A DNA stretch of 64,000 nt from Rhipidocladum racemiflorum (GCA_036346355.1 CM070585.1:2743001-2807000); one strand, 5' to 3'; shown: positions 10,150 to 21,062, counted from the stretch's first letter. A program made the numbers and translations. The notes: a model not told the origin generated them from the sequence alone.

Positions 10150-12660
10150 ACCTTTTGGAATTTTTTTTACTTTCTTTAGTTTCTCAAATCTTTAGTTGGC
10201 TGATATATAGACAATCCCAACTTAATTTAATCTTGTCTCAAAAGAGAACAGAGCTGCAAGCATCATTAATGGCAGAAGACAAAGATTTACTAGCAGCTAA
10301 ATTGAGCATAGAAGCACTTTTCTACAAAGATTTATTGATCTGAACTAAACTACAGAGGTATATGTCATTCTATGCTGTAGCAGCTTGTTCTACAGCCGAC
10401 GGATAGAGCATATTGTTATGAATCCATCCAGAGGTTTGGCGCCTACTACATGAAGAACATCAGGTTTGTGTATGGACTAACTGCAAGCAGCACCCATGAA
10501 GCGTTTTCATTCTGAAGAATATTTTAAGAGTTTTGAAGGCTTGAGGCAATGTGGTCCTATTTATCCTCTGCTTTTTACTTTGGTGGCTGATGCTTTAGGT
10601 ACCAAGATTGACCATGCTAAGAGTAATGGTACTTTGGGAGATGTGGTTTCTCATCTGATTCCAGGACGCGTTACTCACTCACAGTATGCAGATAATACTC
10701 TTCTGCTGATTAAGAAGAGAGATAATTATGTTATCAATTTGAAATTCTTGTTGTATTGTTTTGAAGCTCTGTCAGGTTTAAAGATCGATTATCACAAAAC
10801 GTCAGTTTTTGACAGGAATTTGCAAGAAGAGAAAATTGCAAAATGTTCAGCTGCAAGCTAGAACAATTGTCTATGGTTTCTCTGGGGGTTCTGGTGTGTC
10901 ATTATACTTTTTCCAAATAGAATTTACAATTTATCAATTCCAAAATGACAAAGAAGCTGGGTCCTTGGAGGGATAAATTTCTTTCTTCAGTAGGAAATTT
11001 CATCTTAACGAACTCCTGTCTCATCAATGTGCCAAGCTACATTATGGGTTTCTATGAGTGAACCGACCCTTAGCATAAAGAACTGCTTGGGTTTAGGGCT
11101 AAATTCTTCTGGTAAAGAGGTCAAGACAAATTTAGATACATATGGCTTAGGGAGATCCTCTTTGTCATCCTTTGGAATTTGGTGGTTTGAGTATCGTTAA
11201 CATTCAGATTATGAATAGCTGCTTATTGACTAAATGGATTTGGAAGATGGTTCAAAAGGAATACGCAGACCGGTGCAAATTGTTGTATGCCAAGTATATC
11301 AAGAAGGGTGATTTCTTCCAGTCCAGTGCTATTTATGGGTCTCAATTTTGGAGAGGTTTGCATAAAATTAAACAGTTTTTTAAATGGGGAGCTGTCCATG
11401 AGGTTCATTCTGGTGAGCAGACTTTATTTTTGAAAGATGTGTGCCTGTCTCATGTACCTCGAAGTATTACGTTTCCAAAAATCTTCCAAATCTGTAATAA
11501 CCCAAATGTTTATGTGGCTGATTGTCTTGAGGAGGATGTTTGGGACATTGGTTTCAGGAGTAGTTTTAGTTGAGCAGAGGTTGTGGAGTGGCATTCTTTG
11601 ATGCAGCTTTTGAACACCATTCGGCTGGATGATGGCACAGTTGTTATCAAATGGGGTCTAGACAATAAGGGAATGTTTACTACCAGTTCGTTGTATAGGT
11701 TCATTACTTTTGGAGGGACTGTGAGAGAATGAAAGAAATATGGAAAAGCAAGCTTACTAAAAAAAACAAAACCTTCCTCTAGCAATGCTATGAAGACAGA
11801 CTCCAGATTACTGAACAATTATCTAAACAGCAGTGGAATAAAGGGGAGAATCATGTTTTCTGTTCGGCCAAAGAGAGTATTGATCATTTATTCTTCCAAT
11901 GTTATGCTACTCGCTTTTTGTGAACATGTTTGGAAGAAACCTTCCACTCCTTTGATAATTAACGTTAGATGGCCACTCACTAACATTGACATCAGTTTGC
12001 TGAGGCCCAATCTGGTGATGTGATGAGAGGATGATTTGAATGCTTTGGGAGATATCATTACTTCAACTAAGATATAAGGTCAAATTGCATATTTGATACG
12101 CGTAGAAATATGCTACTGACTAAAAAATAAATCGTGCATTACCATGAAAACCTCCAATCAAGTTTCTATGCTAACAGTTGACTATATTCTGCTCCTGCAC
12201 AGTGATAATTGATGTATCAGTTCCCTACTTCATGTCAAAATCTGAATCAGTTCCAGAATTAGCTACTGTACAGTAGTTCGACATAGATGTGCTCAGCATG
12301 GACTAGATTTGCTCAACTCACTATATGGGAAATTGCTTCAGTACAAGAGCACAATGTTTTTGTGATTCTATCTTTTAGCGTAAGGACTTCCTTGGGGAAT
12401 TATGATAGCATTGGAATTAAATTTGATTTTGTCAGATTTTAATGTGCACCTCTACATCTCTTTCTTGTTGGATGTAACCTACACCTGATTTCTCTCTAGG
12501 GTATTCATTTTAGGAGTCTCTATTCCAAAGTGCCAGTAAGTACTGCCAACAGCAATTTAAGATGGAGAAGCTTTGCCTCAGGGCCTTCTTTGGCTTTTTT
12601 TGTTTGGAAAGGTTCGCTTTCTACAAATACACTTACTCAAGTATAGTTTAGACTTCAATG
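10150..12660 (+). pseudogene. Decayed LINE (non-LTR retrotransposon), reverse transcriptase to zf-RVT
   Basis: A reading frame at 10496-10861 carries the L1-type reverse transcriptase core: LRQCGPIYPLLFTLVADALG, then HLIPGRVTHSQYADNTLLL, then ALSGLKIDYHKTSVF. The catalytic YADD box reads YADN, so the polymerase would be dead. A later frame (11172-11573) has GLSIVNIQIMNSCLLTKWIW, the usual downstream region, and at 12555-12620 the zf-RVT motif is seen as FASGPSLAFFVWKG. At least four frameshifts or stops separate these parts. The segment at 10155-10343 (ELQASLMAEDKDLLAAKLS) looks like the linker between endonuclease and RT. No poly(A) or target duplication could be defined. Confidence 0.85.
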
Positions 12661-13810
12661 GTCTACCAAAAAAGTAACTTCCAAAAAAAGAACAATATTT
12701 TGCTTTTGATTCAATAGCGAACAAAAGTTTCTTGTGGACATTTCTGTTATCACTGTAAACTTTTTTGATTTTACCCTTTTTTGAACTTATTTTTGTCATC
12801 TATACGTCTTTATCTGTTAGTGTGTTCTGATTGGTATTTATCTATTAGGTCCCTTACTGGCCCTGCTACCTGATTGCATTACTATTTTCTCAGTTAATAC
12901 ACAAAATATCTGAATGCACGATATCATTATTCAATTTCTCATTGTCTTATAATTCAAAGGTAGTCACAGATGAATAGAGAGATTTAGGAGATCTTGTTTA
13001 CTATCAAAGAGCACATATCTAGCTAGGTTACTGTGTCTATATTCTGCAATTGCTTTGTTTCTTTAGCCATTTCATTGCTTACAATTATGCTAACACACCA
13101 TACAACGTTATGCAATATTTTCCTTCAGTTCTTGGATCCATGTTATTTAGCTCTTTTGTGTACATACCCTCGGTGATATCTGAAGTTTGGTACAATGGTC
13201 TGGACATTTCATTTTTGTTTCGAGAATTGTTTGTCTATTCATCTCCATTGTTTGTCTATTCATCTCTGATGCGACATCGTGATCTGATTGTTAACATGCT
13301 TTTATTATGTCAGAACCACACAGGGTAGGCTTGGGACACGTGGCTTCGTTGAGGCTTGATGACCAAAGTTATGTGTTTGAAGTGGATTTTAGAAATTCTA
13401 GACTGCATGTATGTTGTTTGATTGGTTAAATTTGTCACTGTGGTGTTACAGATATATTGGTATTCTATGTTATGGATTTGGAGCTTTTGTTTTTCACAGT
13501 ATAGTTCTGATGTTTACAATTTATATACATATTTCTGTGTGTATGGGTGTACTCTTGTTCGTTGTAAATAACAACTATAACAGATAAAAAACTATTTTGC
13601 GTTATCAGCATAACTTTTCTTTTTTCTTGCTTTATGCTACGGCGCAACGAAGTGCGCAAATCTACCTAGTAGCTTACAGTATCCATCGGCTGCTGGAACA
13701 GTTTCCTTTCTTCTTTCTCTGATAACTTACGCTTTAAAACCTGTCATACATTAATTAAAAGATGTGTCAATGATGCATGTGGAAGATTTACCGAAGTAAT
13801 ATCTAAAATT
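12661..13810. other. AT-rich intergenic stretch, nothing recognised
   Basis: I see no coding pattern, terminal repeats or RNA gene in this AT-rich stretch; short open frames at 13050-13328 and 13465-13659 have no recognisable content. Confidence 0.5.
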
Positions 13811-13812
13811 TA

Positions 13813-14071
13813 CTTCCGCCAGTTTGATAATAGATGTCGTTTTGGACATCGACACGGTCTTCAAAACACACTTTGACCGCTAATTTTTATTATAATATAT
13901 TTATAAAACCCAATAAAATTATAATATTATGAAAGTACTTCTCGAGACAAATCTACACATATAATTTTCATATATCCAATTTAAATATTTAAAAATATAT
14001 CAATAGTTAAAGTTTTAGAAGTTTGACCATCACTATACCCAAAACGACATCTATTATCAAACTGGTGAGAG
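13813..14071. mobile_element. Stowaway-like (mariner) MITE
   Basis: Inverted repeats of about 35 bases lie at 13811-13845 and 14039-14073: TACTTCCGCCAGTTTGATAA on the left, and TACTCTCACCAGTTTGATAA when the right end is reverse-complemented, followed in both by TAGATGTCGTTTTGG. Only three positions differ. TA at each outer edge is the expected target duplication. The 260-bp AT-rich interior has no coding capacity. Confidence 0.85.
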
Positions 14072-14297
14072 TAATTTATTAGTTCCTGAAGCATGCCTAG
14101 TTCAAAGAGAGTAGAATCCTTACAATTTTGTGAAATAGCTCTCCTTCACTCATATACTTGTATGGTCTGCTTGCTAAAACGTGCAGGGGGAAAAACCAAT
14201 TCATTCAGGCTGATCTAAGGGTAATATGGATGTAGACAACTGAAGAGAGATTACTTTACCACACTGGTATGCACTGATATTTGCTTAAGATTTTCAC

Positions 14298-14492
14298 CTT
14301 TGGCAATGCGGCGTTTCGTCGAACGCTTGGCCTGCGGCTCCCGCTGCTGACACTGTAGCAGCAAAAACTGTTCCTGCGCTCGCAGCAGGACAGGATGGAG
14401 AGGCGGCGAGCGGTTGCGGCTGTGCGGAGATGGGTGCCTCGGGGAAAGGAAGGGGAGACGGAGGCCAGCTGGAGGGAGTCGGCCACAGCCAT
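14298..14492 (-). CDS. Possible first exon of a plastid-targeted protein (remainder not found)
   Basis: On the minus strand an ATG at 14492 opens 65 codons beginning MAVADSLQLASVSPSFPRG. The segment is rich in Ser, Arg and Ala and nearly free of acidic residues, as chloroplast or mitochondrial transit peptides are. It ends in AAG followed by GTGAAAA, an acceptable splice donor. The rest of a gene would lie below 14250, where I see no coding sequence and a Stowaway element has inserted, so this may be an orphan exon or a gene fragment. No family recognised. Confidence 0.3.
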
Positions 14493-14755
14493 GGCCGGAG
14501 AGGGCTTGGAAAGGAGCAGAGGAAGAGTCACAGGTACAAAAAATAATATAAAATTCACTCATACTTTGATGCAACAAGATAGAGGCATGCATGCCTAAAC
14601 CTCCAAAATCACTGTGGATTCAACAAACGGAAGTCCATTTGGGCACGAAGGAACGAAACGAAGGAATAAAAATTGAATCTCGGCGAGGGGGAAAGAATTG
14701 GGACCTGGATTCGGGGTGTCGCAGAGCAATCTTCTTCCTCATCGTCGGCGCCGTG

Positions 14756-15020
14756 CCGCCTGGTGGCCTTGTTGCTTCCACTGATAAAGTGGAGGCCGCG
14801 GATTGGGCGCCGCGCGCCGGACTTGGTGCGGCCGAGGTGCGCGCGTCGCCGGACGGTGCCGCGTTGGACCCGCCCCCACCGGAGAGGTTCGCGCGGCTGT
14901 GGAAGCGCGTGAACTGATTGTGGAAGCGCGTGAACTGGTTGGTGAGATCCTGCGAGAACCGCCTCGCGCGGCCCATGGACTCGGCCTTGAGCTCTTGGGA
15001 GAACTGTAATAGCCAGCGCG
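14756..15020 (-). pseudogene. Fragment resembling the N-terminus of a respiratory burst oxidase (RBOH)
   Basis: Minus-strand translation gives WLLQFSQELKAESMGRARRF followed by SQDLTNQFTRFH in one frame (15015-14900), and TKSGARRPIRGLHFISGSNK in another (14827-14768). These match the pattern of plant NADPH-oxidase (RBOH) N-terminal regions, which carry FSQELKAE...RARQFSQEL and then RTKSGA-RALRGLRFIS, just before the EF-hands. The two motifs are in different frames, and a 21-base unit (encoding NQFTRFH) is duplicated at 14910-14950, so the fragment is broken. No EF-hand, transmembrane or FAD/NADPH domains follow. The GC-rich block 14600-15680 around it is probably the rest of this exon and its flank. 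Assignment is from memory of the family, so moderate confidence. Confidence 0.5.
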
Positions 15021-15371
15021 ACGACGCCCGGCGAGTCTCCGCAGCGTTGCGAGCAAGTCCATGGTGATGCAGAGCAGCGAGGGCCACCGCGAGCGGAGGA
15101 GCCGAGGTTGAGAGGAGAAGATGTGGAGGTGGGTAGAGGAGGGGCGGCGCGTAGGCATTGCGGGGGCGACGGATCCACTAATCGACGGAAGGGTGAAGGG
15201 CCAGAAGCTTGGCGGCGATAGCTGAGGAGGTGAGGGCGAGGGCGACAGCGCGAGGCGGCGACCTCTGTGAGCTCGACGAGGTCACGGCTGGGCAGGAAGG
15301 CCGCCCGTTGCCAACCTGGCGGAAATTCGAAGCGGAGCAAGCAAAGCTCCTAGCGCGATGGAAGCCGGCGG

Positions 15372-15631
15372 TAGGGGTGGATAACGAGCCCGTTAAACTT
15401 TTTTTCGAGTTTTCTTCGACTCTGATTTATTCTTATTTATTATAGTCTCCTGTATTGTTTGCAATCCAACTTCGAATCGAGCTTAACGAGCCGAGCCTAA
15501 CGAGCCGAGCCGAAGTTGACTCTGGTTCCAAATCAACTAATTTTTATTTTAAAAGAAAAATAAATATAATCAGAGCAATTTTGAAACGAGCCACCGAGCC
15601 AGCTCAACGAGCTTTTTTTTTTTCAGCCCTA
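15372..15631. mobile_element. hAT MITE, 260 bp, TSD GCCGGCGG
   Basis: GCCGGCGG occurs at 15364-15371 and 15632-15639, immediately outside an element that begins TAGGGGTGGATAACGAGC and ends, reverse-complemented, TAGGGCTGAAAAAAAAAAGC. The 8-bp duplication and TAGGG ends mark a hAT insertion. The interior repeats ACGAGCCGAGCC-type units. It sits inside the GC-rich block that holds the RBOH-like fragment, so the flanks 15340-15371 and 15640-15680 were once contiguous. Confidence 0.88.
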
Positions 15632-15917
15632 GCCGGCGGGCACGAAGCGACGCCGACGTGGATAGCGCGAGAGCGCTAGAACTCTCCGCATGGCTGATCC
15701 TTATCTCAGCTCCTATTACCAAAACAGTCTAGTTGCTATAAAGTCATTCAGAATTGATATCTGGGGAAAAAAACAGATGCACCAAAAGCTTTATGACTAT
15801 AAGAAGATTGGACACCGAAAAACATAAATACTGTGGTACAGGAAGAAAGTAAATGGTAAATTGGATTTTTTGTTTTTTTGAGAGAGAAAGGGTTTATATT
15901 GAAATTAGATTCGAAAT

Positions 15918-16205
15918 TATTGAGTTGCATACACCTACCAATTCACCCAAAAGTTTAAGCTGATGAGAAAAAACGAACAGTTCACTTATACTTCAACATT
16001 CCCCCTCACATGCAGGCTATCTCAGGCCTTAAACGTGGAATAAAAGTGGACTGTAATTATTATTTTTTAATTGCACCAATCAGGTCTTGAACTCAAAACC
16101 TCTCGACCCTGATACCATATTGAGCTGCATGCACCAGTCAGTTCACCCAAAAGCTTAAGCTGATGAGAAAAGACGGACAGTTCACTTGTACTTCAATAGA
16201 AATAA
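15918..16205 (-). repeat. LTR-retrotransposon scrap with a 200-bp-spaced direct repeat
   Basis: A segment starting TTGAGTTGCATACACC at 15920 (then CAATTCACCCAAAAG and AAGCTGATGAG) recurs at 16120 with a few changes. Just before the second copy is CTCGACCCTGATACCAT, the reverse complement of a TGGTATCAGGGTCGAG primer site. This is a remnant of an LTR retrotransposon on the minus strand; no coding part is left. Confidence 0.55.
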
Positions 16206-16343
16206 TTATCTTTGCAGATTACTGTTTGAACTGATCCAACCAAAAGTTTCAACTACATAGTGAGTAGGTTATCTGTCCTATGATTCGTATTGTGGTTTAA
16301 CAGGAAATGGCACACCTTAATTGAAGTTAAACAAATATTCCCA

Positions 16344-16487
16344 AGCGGTCGAGCCTCGGCTCGATTGCTTGGGTCGAGCAGCGCTCGCCCAGCCCGCCCG
16401 CGTTCGGAGGTGTGGGGGGTGCGTTCGTAGCCCGCCTATTGCTTCTTTACAGCATTGCCAGAGCTCCTGGCCAATATTAAAAAAAAA
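16344..16487 (+). mobile_element. Poly(A) retroposon with 13-bp target duplication
   Basis: ACAAATATTCCCA occurs at 16331-16343 and again at 16488-16500. Between them lies a 144-bp GC-rich insert that ends in an A tract (AATATTAAAAAAAAA), so it inserted by target-primed reverse transcription. The 3' part (GCCAGAGCTCCTGGCC) resembles the 3' end of the LINE piece in PRR95 intron 1 (44187-44437), which argues for a 5'-truncated LINE rather than a tRNA-derived SINE; no clear A and B boxes were seen. Confidence 0.75.
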
Positions 16488-16725
16488 ACAAATATTCCCA
16501 GACCAGCAAGATAAACCAGTTAACCAGACAATGCTCCCACCCATCCAAATCCAATAGCTGCAATGAGGCGGTGAACTGACAGTGCGCTCCATATCGCAAA
16601 ACCGATTGTTTATATCACCCCAGAAAGTAAAGCACTCCAATGGATTGCTTCTTGCATCTCAGGCCTATGGCACCATCACCAGGTACTCCTTGAGACCATG
16701 TTCGAGCCACGCGGACTTCCTGTCA

Positions 16726-17895
16726 TCATTTCATCATTTGCAACAAAACAGCATCAACACTGTCCACTTCATCACAAAGACTCCTGATAACTGAACTCCA
16801 TGTCTCAGCATGCGGAGCCATCCCGAGATCAAGCATCCGATCCACGATCCGTGCAGCCTCCTCTACCCTGCCAACTGCACAGCACCCCTTGATCACTGAA
16901 TGGAACACTGAGAAATGTGGTACAAGCCCTTTCGCCGCCATATCTTCGAGGTATGCCTCCGCCTTGTCATATAACCCACTCACGCAGAGCCCATTCACCA
17001 CTGTTGAGTATGTCGCCGCATTCGGGGCGCACCCACTCTCCGCCATATCCCCAAGCACCTTGCAGGCATCCAGTGGCCGCCCCTCACGGCACATTCCGAC
17101 AATGACCGTGTTGTAATGCACAGTGTCGGGCGGGACCGCGCGGCCTCGCATGAGGCAGAGAAGGCGGTAGGCCTCTCGGAGCTGCTTCTTGCGGCAGAGA
17201 GCATTCAGCACAGTGGTGTATGCCAGCGGGTCGGCGGGGATCCCTCTGTGCAGCATTTCGTCGAGCAGGGTAGCGGCGGTACGGACCTGGCCGCGGCGGC
17301 AGAGTGACTGGGTCAGGGTGCGGTAGGTGTAAGCGTCGGGGGATACGTGGAGGGAGCGGAGGCGATGGAAGAGAGAGAGCGACACCGCGAGGTGGCCGGA
17401 GCGGGCGGCGGCGTCGATGAGGAGGTTGTGGGAGGCGAGGACGAGCGGGGCGGGGAGGGGGAGGCGGGATGATACGAGGCGGAGGAGGTGGAGCGCGGAC
17501 GGGAAGTATGCGGCAGTGGAGCAGAGGGCGGACAGGAGACGGAGAAGAAGCTGGGGATGCAGCGGCAAGGGGCTGGGGCCGGAGACAAAGAGGGAGTTGA
17601 AGGTGGATAAGAAGAGTTGAGGGGGGCGGCGGAGGCGGAGGACGGAGAGGAGCATCGAGAGGAGGAGGCGCGGGGAGGGCGGGGACTTGAGGCGGCGGAG
17701 GAGGGCGAGCGCGTGGGGGAGGTGGTCCCGGCGGCGGGAGAGGCGGAGGAGGAGCGCGTGGAGGGTGGCCGGGTGCGGCGTGGTGGTCGGGGAGGTGAAG
17801 TCCACGAGCTCGAGCGCGAGGAGCGGATTCTGCTGCGAGGTCACCAGCTTGTGCAGCCGCGCCGGCGAGATCGCCGGCGGTGCCGACGGCGGCAT
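16726..17895 (-). CDS. P-class pentatricopeptide repeat (PPR) protein
   Basis: This intronless gene encodes 389 residues. PPR proteins bind single-stranded RNA in mitochondria or chloroplasts, one base per repeat, and guide processing, stability or translation of organelle transcripts. Seven consecutive 35-residue repeats are visible from about residue 153 (SHNLLIDAAARSGHLA..., YTYRTLTQSLCRRGQV..., YTTVLNALCRKKQLREA..., YNTVIVGMCREGRPLDA..., YSTVVNGLCVSGLYDKA..., FHSVIKGCCAVGRVEEA..., WSSVIRSLC...). There is no E, DYW or SMR extension, so it is P-class. The N-terminal 150 residues are Leu/Pro/Arg-rich and poorly repetitive, and may include a targeting peptide; mitochondrial targeting is an inference. 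Single exon and uninterrupted frame suggest an intact gene. It stands alone, facing away from the 19-39 kb retrotransposon nest. Confidence 0.9.
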   Translation of the reverse strand: MPPSAPPAISPARLHKLVTSQQNPLLALELVDFTSPTTTPHPATLHALLLRLSRRRDHLPHALALLRRLKSPPSPRLLLSMLLSVLRLRRPPQLFLSTFNSLFVSGPSPLPLHPQLLLRLLSALCSTAAYFPSALHLLRLVSSRLPLPAPLVLASHNLLIDAAARSGHLAVSLSLFHRLRSLHVSPDAYTYRTLTQSLCRRGQVRTAATLLDEMLHRGIPADPLAYTTVLNALCRKKQLREAYRLLCLMRGRAVPPDTVHYNTVIVGMCREGRPLDACKVLGDMAESGCAPNAATYSTVVNGLCVSGLYDKAEAYLEDMAAKGLVPHFSVFHSVIKGCCAVGRVEEAARIVDRMLDLGMAPHAETWSSVIRSLCDEVDSVDAVLLQMMK

Positions 17896-17904
17896 CGCTA
17901 TGGC

Positions 17905-17912
17905 TTATATAA
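17905..17912 (-). promoter_or_regulatory. TATA-like box close to the PPR start codon
   Basis: TTATATAA (TATATAAG on the coding strand) lies only about 10 bases upstream of the PPR ATG at 17895. ACGT-core motifs (ACGTCATC and ACACGTAG on the coding strand) follow farther upstream. A TATA box this close would place the transcription start downstream of the annotated ATG, so either it is not used or the true start is internal. Confidence 0.35.
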
Positions 17913-17959
17913 GATGACGTGGACTTGCAAGAGCTACGTGTGGCGGTGTGGGATAGCTC

Positions 17960-19290
17960 AGTGCTAGCTAGTTCAGTTTGTTCTTCTTTGACGGGTCTAG
18001 ATTAACTGGGCTGACATTTTTTTGTTCGAGAGGTGCTGGGCTGATAAGTGAGCCAGATCTTTATGGGCCTTTCACCCTATAAGGCAGTTACTGACTAGTT
18101 GGGCCTATAGAATTGATCCCAACGTATATATGACCCTAGGCCCATATCCACAGGCCTAGATCGGTACATACAATTTGCTCCATGAAGTAGTCAAATTTCG
18201 TAACTGCTATACAACACTCGAGTAAAAATTTATTGGATGGGCTTGAAGGTGCGGTCTCCGGCCGGTCAGGGCGGCGGCGCGCCAGATTAGGGTTGAATGG
18301 AAGCTACCACAAGATACCAAGCATGACCTTCTGGGAAGTACGGAATCCAAGGTTCCACAAGACTCGACAGCACATATCGCATCAATTTCTTGCTAGCTTG
18401 TCTGTCCAGGCCATCTGGATGTATGAATGAAAGCTAATGGAAATTACAGCCAATTCTACACAGGGCACGTTCTAGCCCCTCGAACAAAAAAAAAAAAAAA
18501 AGGTTCTTCCTCTGCATCAGAATTTCAGGAAGTCGGCATCCGGTGAGGATGCAGCTTCTAGCTTGCCATTTGCCAACCATACGCAAGAGCGACACTGGAT
18601 GAAACCAGGGCCACTGATCCTAAAATCATCTTTCTAGCTCAGCAAAAGTAGGCCAGCTCTGTGCCGGATTAGCTAGGGAATTGTCCACCTGGAGAAGATA
18701 TTTCTTCGTGAGCTCGCAGCATATCTCCGACTTGTCAACGGGGGTTAGCCACTAATAAGATATCCCCCACCCCACCCCACCCACCCACACACACTAAAAT
18801 ATCTGCGTTCCACGCACAAAAACAGGGCCTCAATTATCAAATCTTTCCGTAAACGCATCCGATACTTATTAATAATCAAGTCTCACTCGTGACAGTGGCA
18901 GAATCAAGAAATTTTAAAAGGCCAAACAATCTTGAAAATTTAGCACGTATATTTATCATTTTTTACAAGTTTGCAACGGCGAAACTGCATCTCCAATTCT
19001 CCACCGCTAGCCACCGGTAAGCCGTGGGATCCGATAGTGCTGGTGGGACCGGATGGGATAGATCGCAAGCCAGTGGCCGACCCAGCTCCACCTCTCGTTC
19101 AACTTGCTTTTTTAAATTATTTCTTCCTCCTCCGCTCGCTGGATCGATCGATCTGCACTTGGATCTCCTTTCCGCCAGGCTCACTTAGCAACAGAGCGCC
19201 TTAGTCTTGCGGACCGATCAAAGCAAGATGGCGACGTTTCGTAGGAGCCTGGCCACTGATGAATGGGAGGCTGCTCCACGATCCAGAAAC
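17960..19290. other. Intergenic region without recognised genes
   Basis: No convincing coding segment. It contains an 18-base A run at about 18486, a CCCCACCCCACCC-rich run at about 18770, and moderately GC-rich sequence at 18960-19200 that I cannot assign. Confidence 0.5.
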
Positions 19291-19300
19291 GCCTCGCTAC

Positions 19301-19770
19301 CAGGGTTCACCAAATCGGTTGGACCGATTTTCGCATGAACAGTGATTTTCGATAATCGTAAAAATCGAGTCGAAAATCGGCCGAAAATCGTTAAAAATCG
19401 GATGAATTCAAAAACCAAATTTTTTCAAAAAAATTTCAAAAATCGTCGATTTTCGTGGAAAATCGACCGGTTTTCGTGGAAAATCGACCGGTTTGCGTGG
19501 AAAATCGACGATTTCGTGTGGAAAATCGACGACCTTGGTGAACTTTTTTGTGCGATCGATTTTTGTAGCGATTTTCGACGATTTTTGGCGAAAATCGACC
19601 GATTTCCACCGATTTTCGACCGGTTTTTGACACGTAAATTTTTTCGAATTTTCGAATTTTTTTGAATTATTTTTTGAATTGGATCGGTTTACCGACCGGT
19701 TTTTTATATCGGGCCGCGGCGATATGGCCGAAAATCGCGAAAATCGAGCGATTTTCGTCGATTTGAACCA
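19301..19770. mobile_element. Probable hAT element built of CGATTTTCG repeats, about 470 bp
   Basis: The left end CAGGGTTCACCAAATCGG follows CTCGCTAC (19293-19300); the right end, reverse-complemented TGGTTCAAATCG, is followed by CCCGCTAC (19771-19778). The flanks match at seven of eight positions. The interior is made of AAAATCGA / TCGATTTTC units, with four tandem copies of a 22-24-base unit (CGTGGAAAATCGACCGGTTT) at 19455-19530. A related element is at 59145-59509. The open frames across it (repeated WKIDRF peptides) are by-products of the repeats. Confidence 0.65.
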
Positions 19771-19939
19771 CCCGCTACTCGCCAGAAGCGAGCGCTTGTG
19801 CTCTGTCGGCCGACGAATTTGTCTCGTCGCTCTGGCCGAGGAAAGAGACACTAGATCGATAAGCGCCGCAGTCGAAGAAGATCTTGCACGCTGTTCATTT
19901 GAACAAAATTTTTTTTCCCAAACTTAACACGTTCACATA

Positions 19940-20713
19940 TGTTTTTACTTGACAGTGGGTTGATCACAACCAACACACGCAAATATCGGGTTTAATTTTG
20001 GGATGCGGACGTACCAACCGATTTGATTCTGCAATTGGTAAGGGGACAATGTCAGTAAATCGATTATAAAACCGATCTAAAGTTTCGTTGACGATCGGCT
20101 CGTTTAAGCCGATATAGACTACAGTAGCTCATAAATCTAATCAACTTGACAGAGTTGATTAGATAAAGGTAAAGATCGTTCTTTCCGAAAAAGGAGATAC
20201 ACAGTAAGATTGGAGAAGTAGGCCTGATTTGGCGTAAGTCAATGATGATCAATAATCGGCGATGCGCAACTTTATTGATAAAAAACGAAATACAAAGAAA
20301 ATATTACAGAACCAAAGACTACTCATGTACGATGAAAAGTAAAGTAAAAGTAGAATAAGTTGTGTTGGTTGATTAGCTGTTGTGTTCAACATTGCCCATC
20401 GTCTTCTTCTATAGTCTTTAGCTTTGACTGTATCCCTCTCGGTCCCCAACCGCCCATGTTTTGGCCCAATCTCCTCTTACCATATCAAGCCTGATCGTAT
20501 ACTTCTCAATCTCTTGAATTGCCTGTATCGGACTCGACTTCCCTTGGTATGTTCCATACGGAGCCAACATCAGCTACGATGTGTCGGTCCATGACTTTGA
20601 TCAGTTACGGCCTGACGAGAATGTATTTGTCACTTATTACAATTCATCTTTTACCAAAATTATTACAACCGACTCTAACAAAATAAGTCACATGCCAAAT
20701 TTGGGTGTCAGCA
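19940..20713 (-). repeat. 3' LTR of the outer gypsy element
   Basis: On the plus strand it runs from TGTTTTTACTTGACAG to GGGTGTCAGCA, 774 bp, with TG...CA ends. It aligns along most of its length with 38478-39241 (for instance CAATGTCAGTAAATCGATTA at 20049 and 38595, and CAACATTGCCCATCGTCTT at 20388 and 38933), with scattered substitutions and small indels, so the insertion is not recent. Confidence 0.85.
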
Positions 20714-21062
20714 TATGCCCCACAATTTTGGGGATATGTTTAAACATGCCCCAAAATTTCATCTCGCACTGATTTTTTCAACCGTGCTTCCCTCATCATA
20801 ACATCACCCTATCACTTCACCTTTCATCTTGGAAACCGCTGTAGCTACCCAATTTTCGAGATCATTGCTTCGGAAAACTGCAATCATTAATTCTTCGGTT
20901 GTTCACACACAAAATCGCCTCATCTTCCTTCGCACTTTTATACAAGAGGTTCTTCGTCTCCCGATGATGGTGTTTCATTTACCTGATTCACCATATAAAT
21001 ACCAGGTAATTTATCAATGTACTACTCAAACTCCACAGTAAACTTCCATCCTCAAAATCACC

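Noticed and set aside
17313..17967. Plus-strand and alternative-frame ORFs opposite the PPR gene
   Set aside because: Shadows of the GC-rich PPR coding sequence; only the 389-residue frame shows PPR repeats.
19342..19851. Long open frames with repeated WKIDRFSWKIDRF-type peptides on both strands
   Set aside because: They come from tandem AAAATCGACCGG units inside a hAT-like element, not from a gene.
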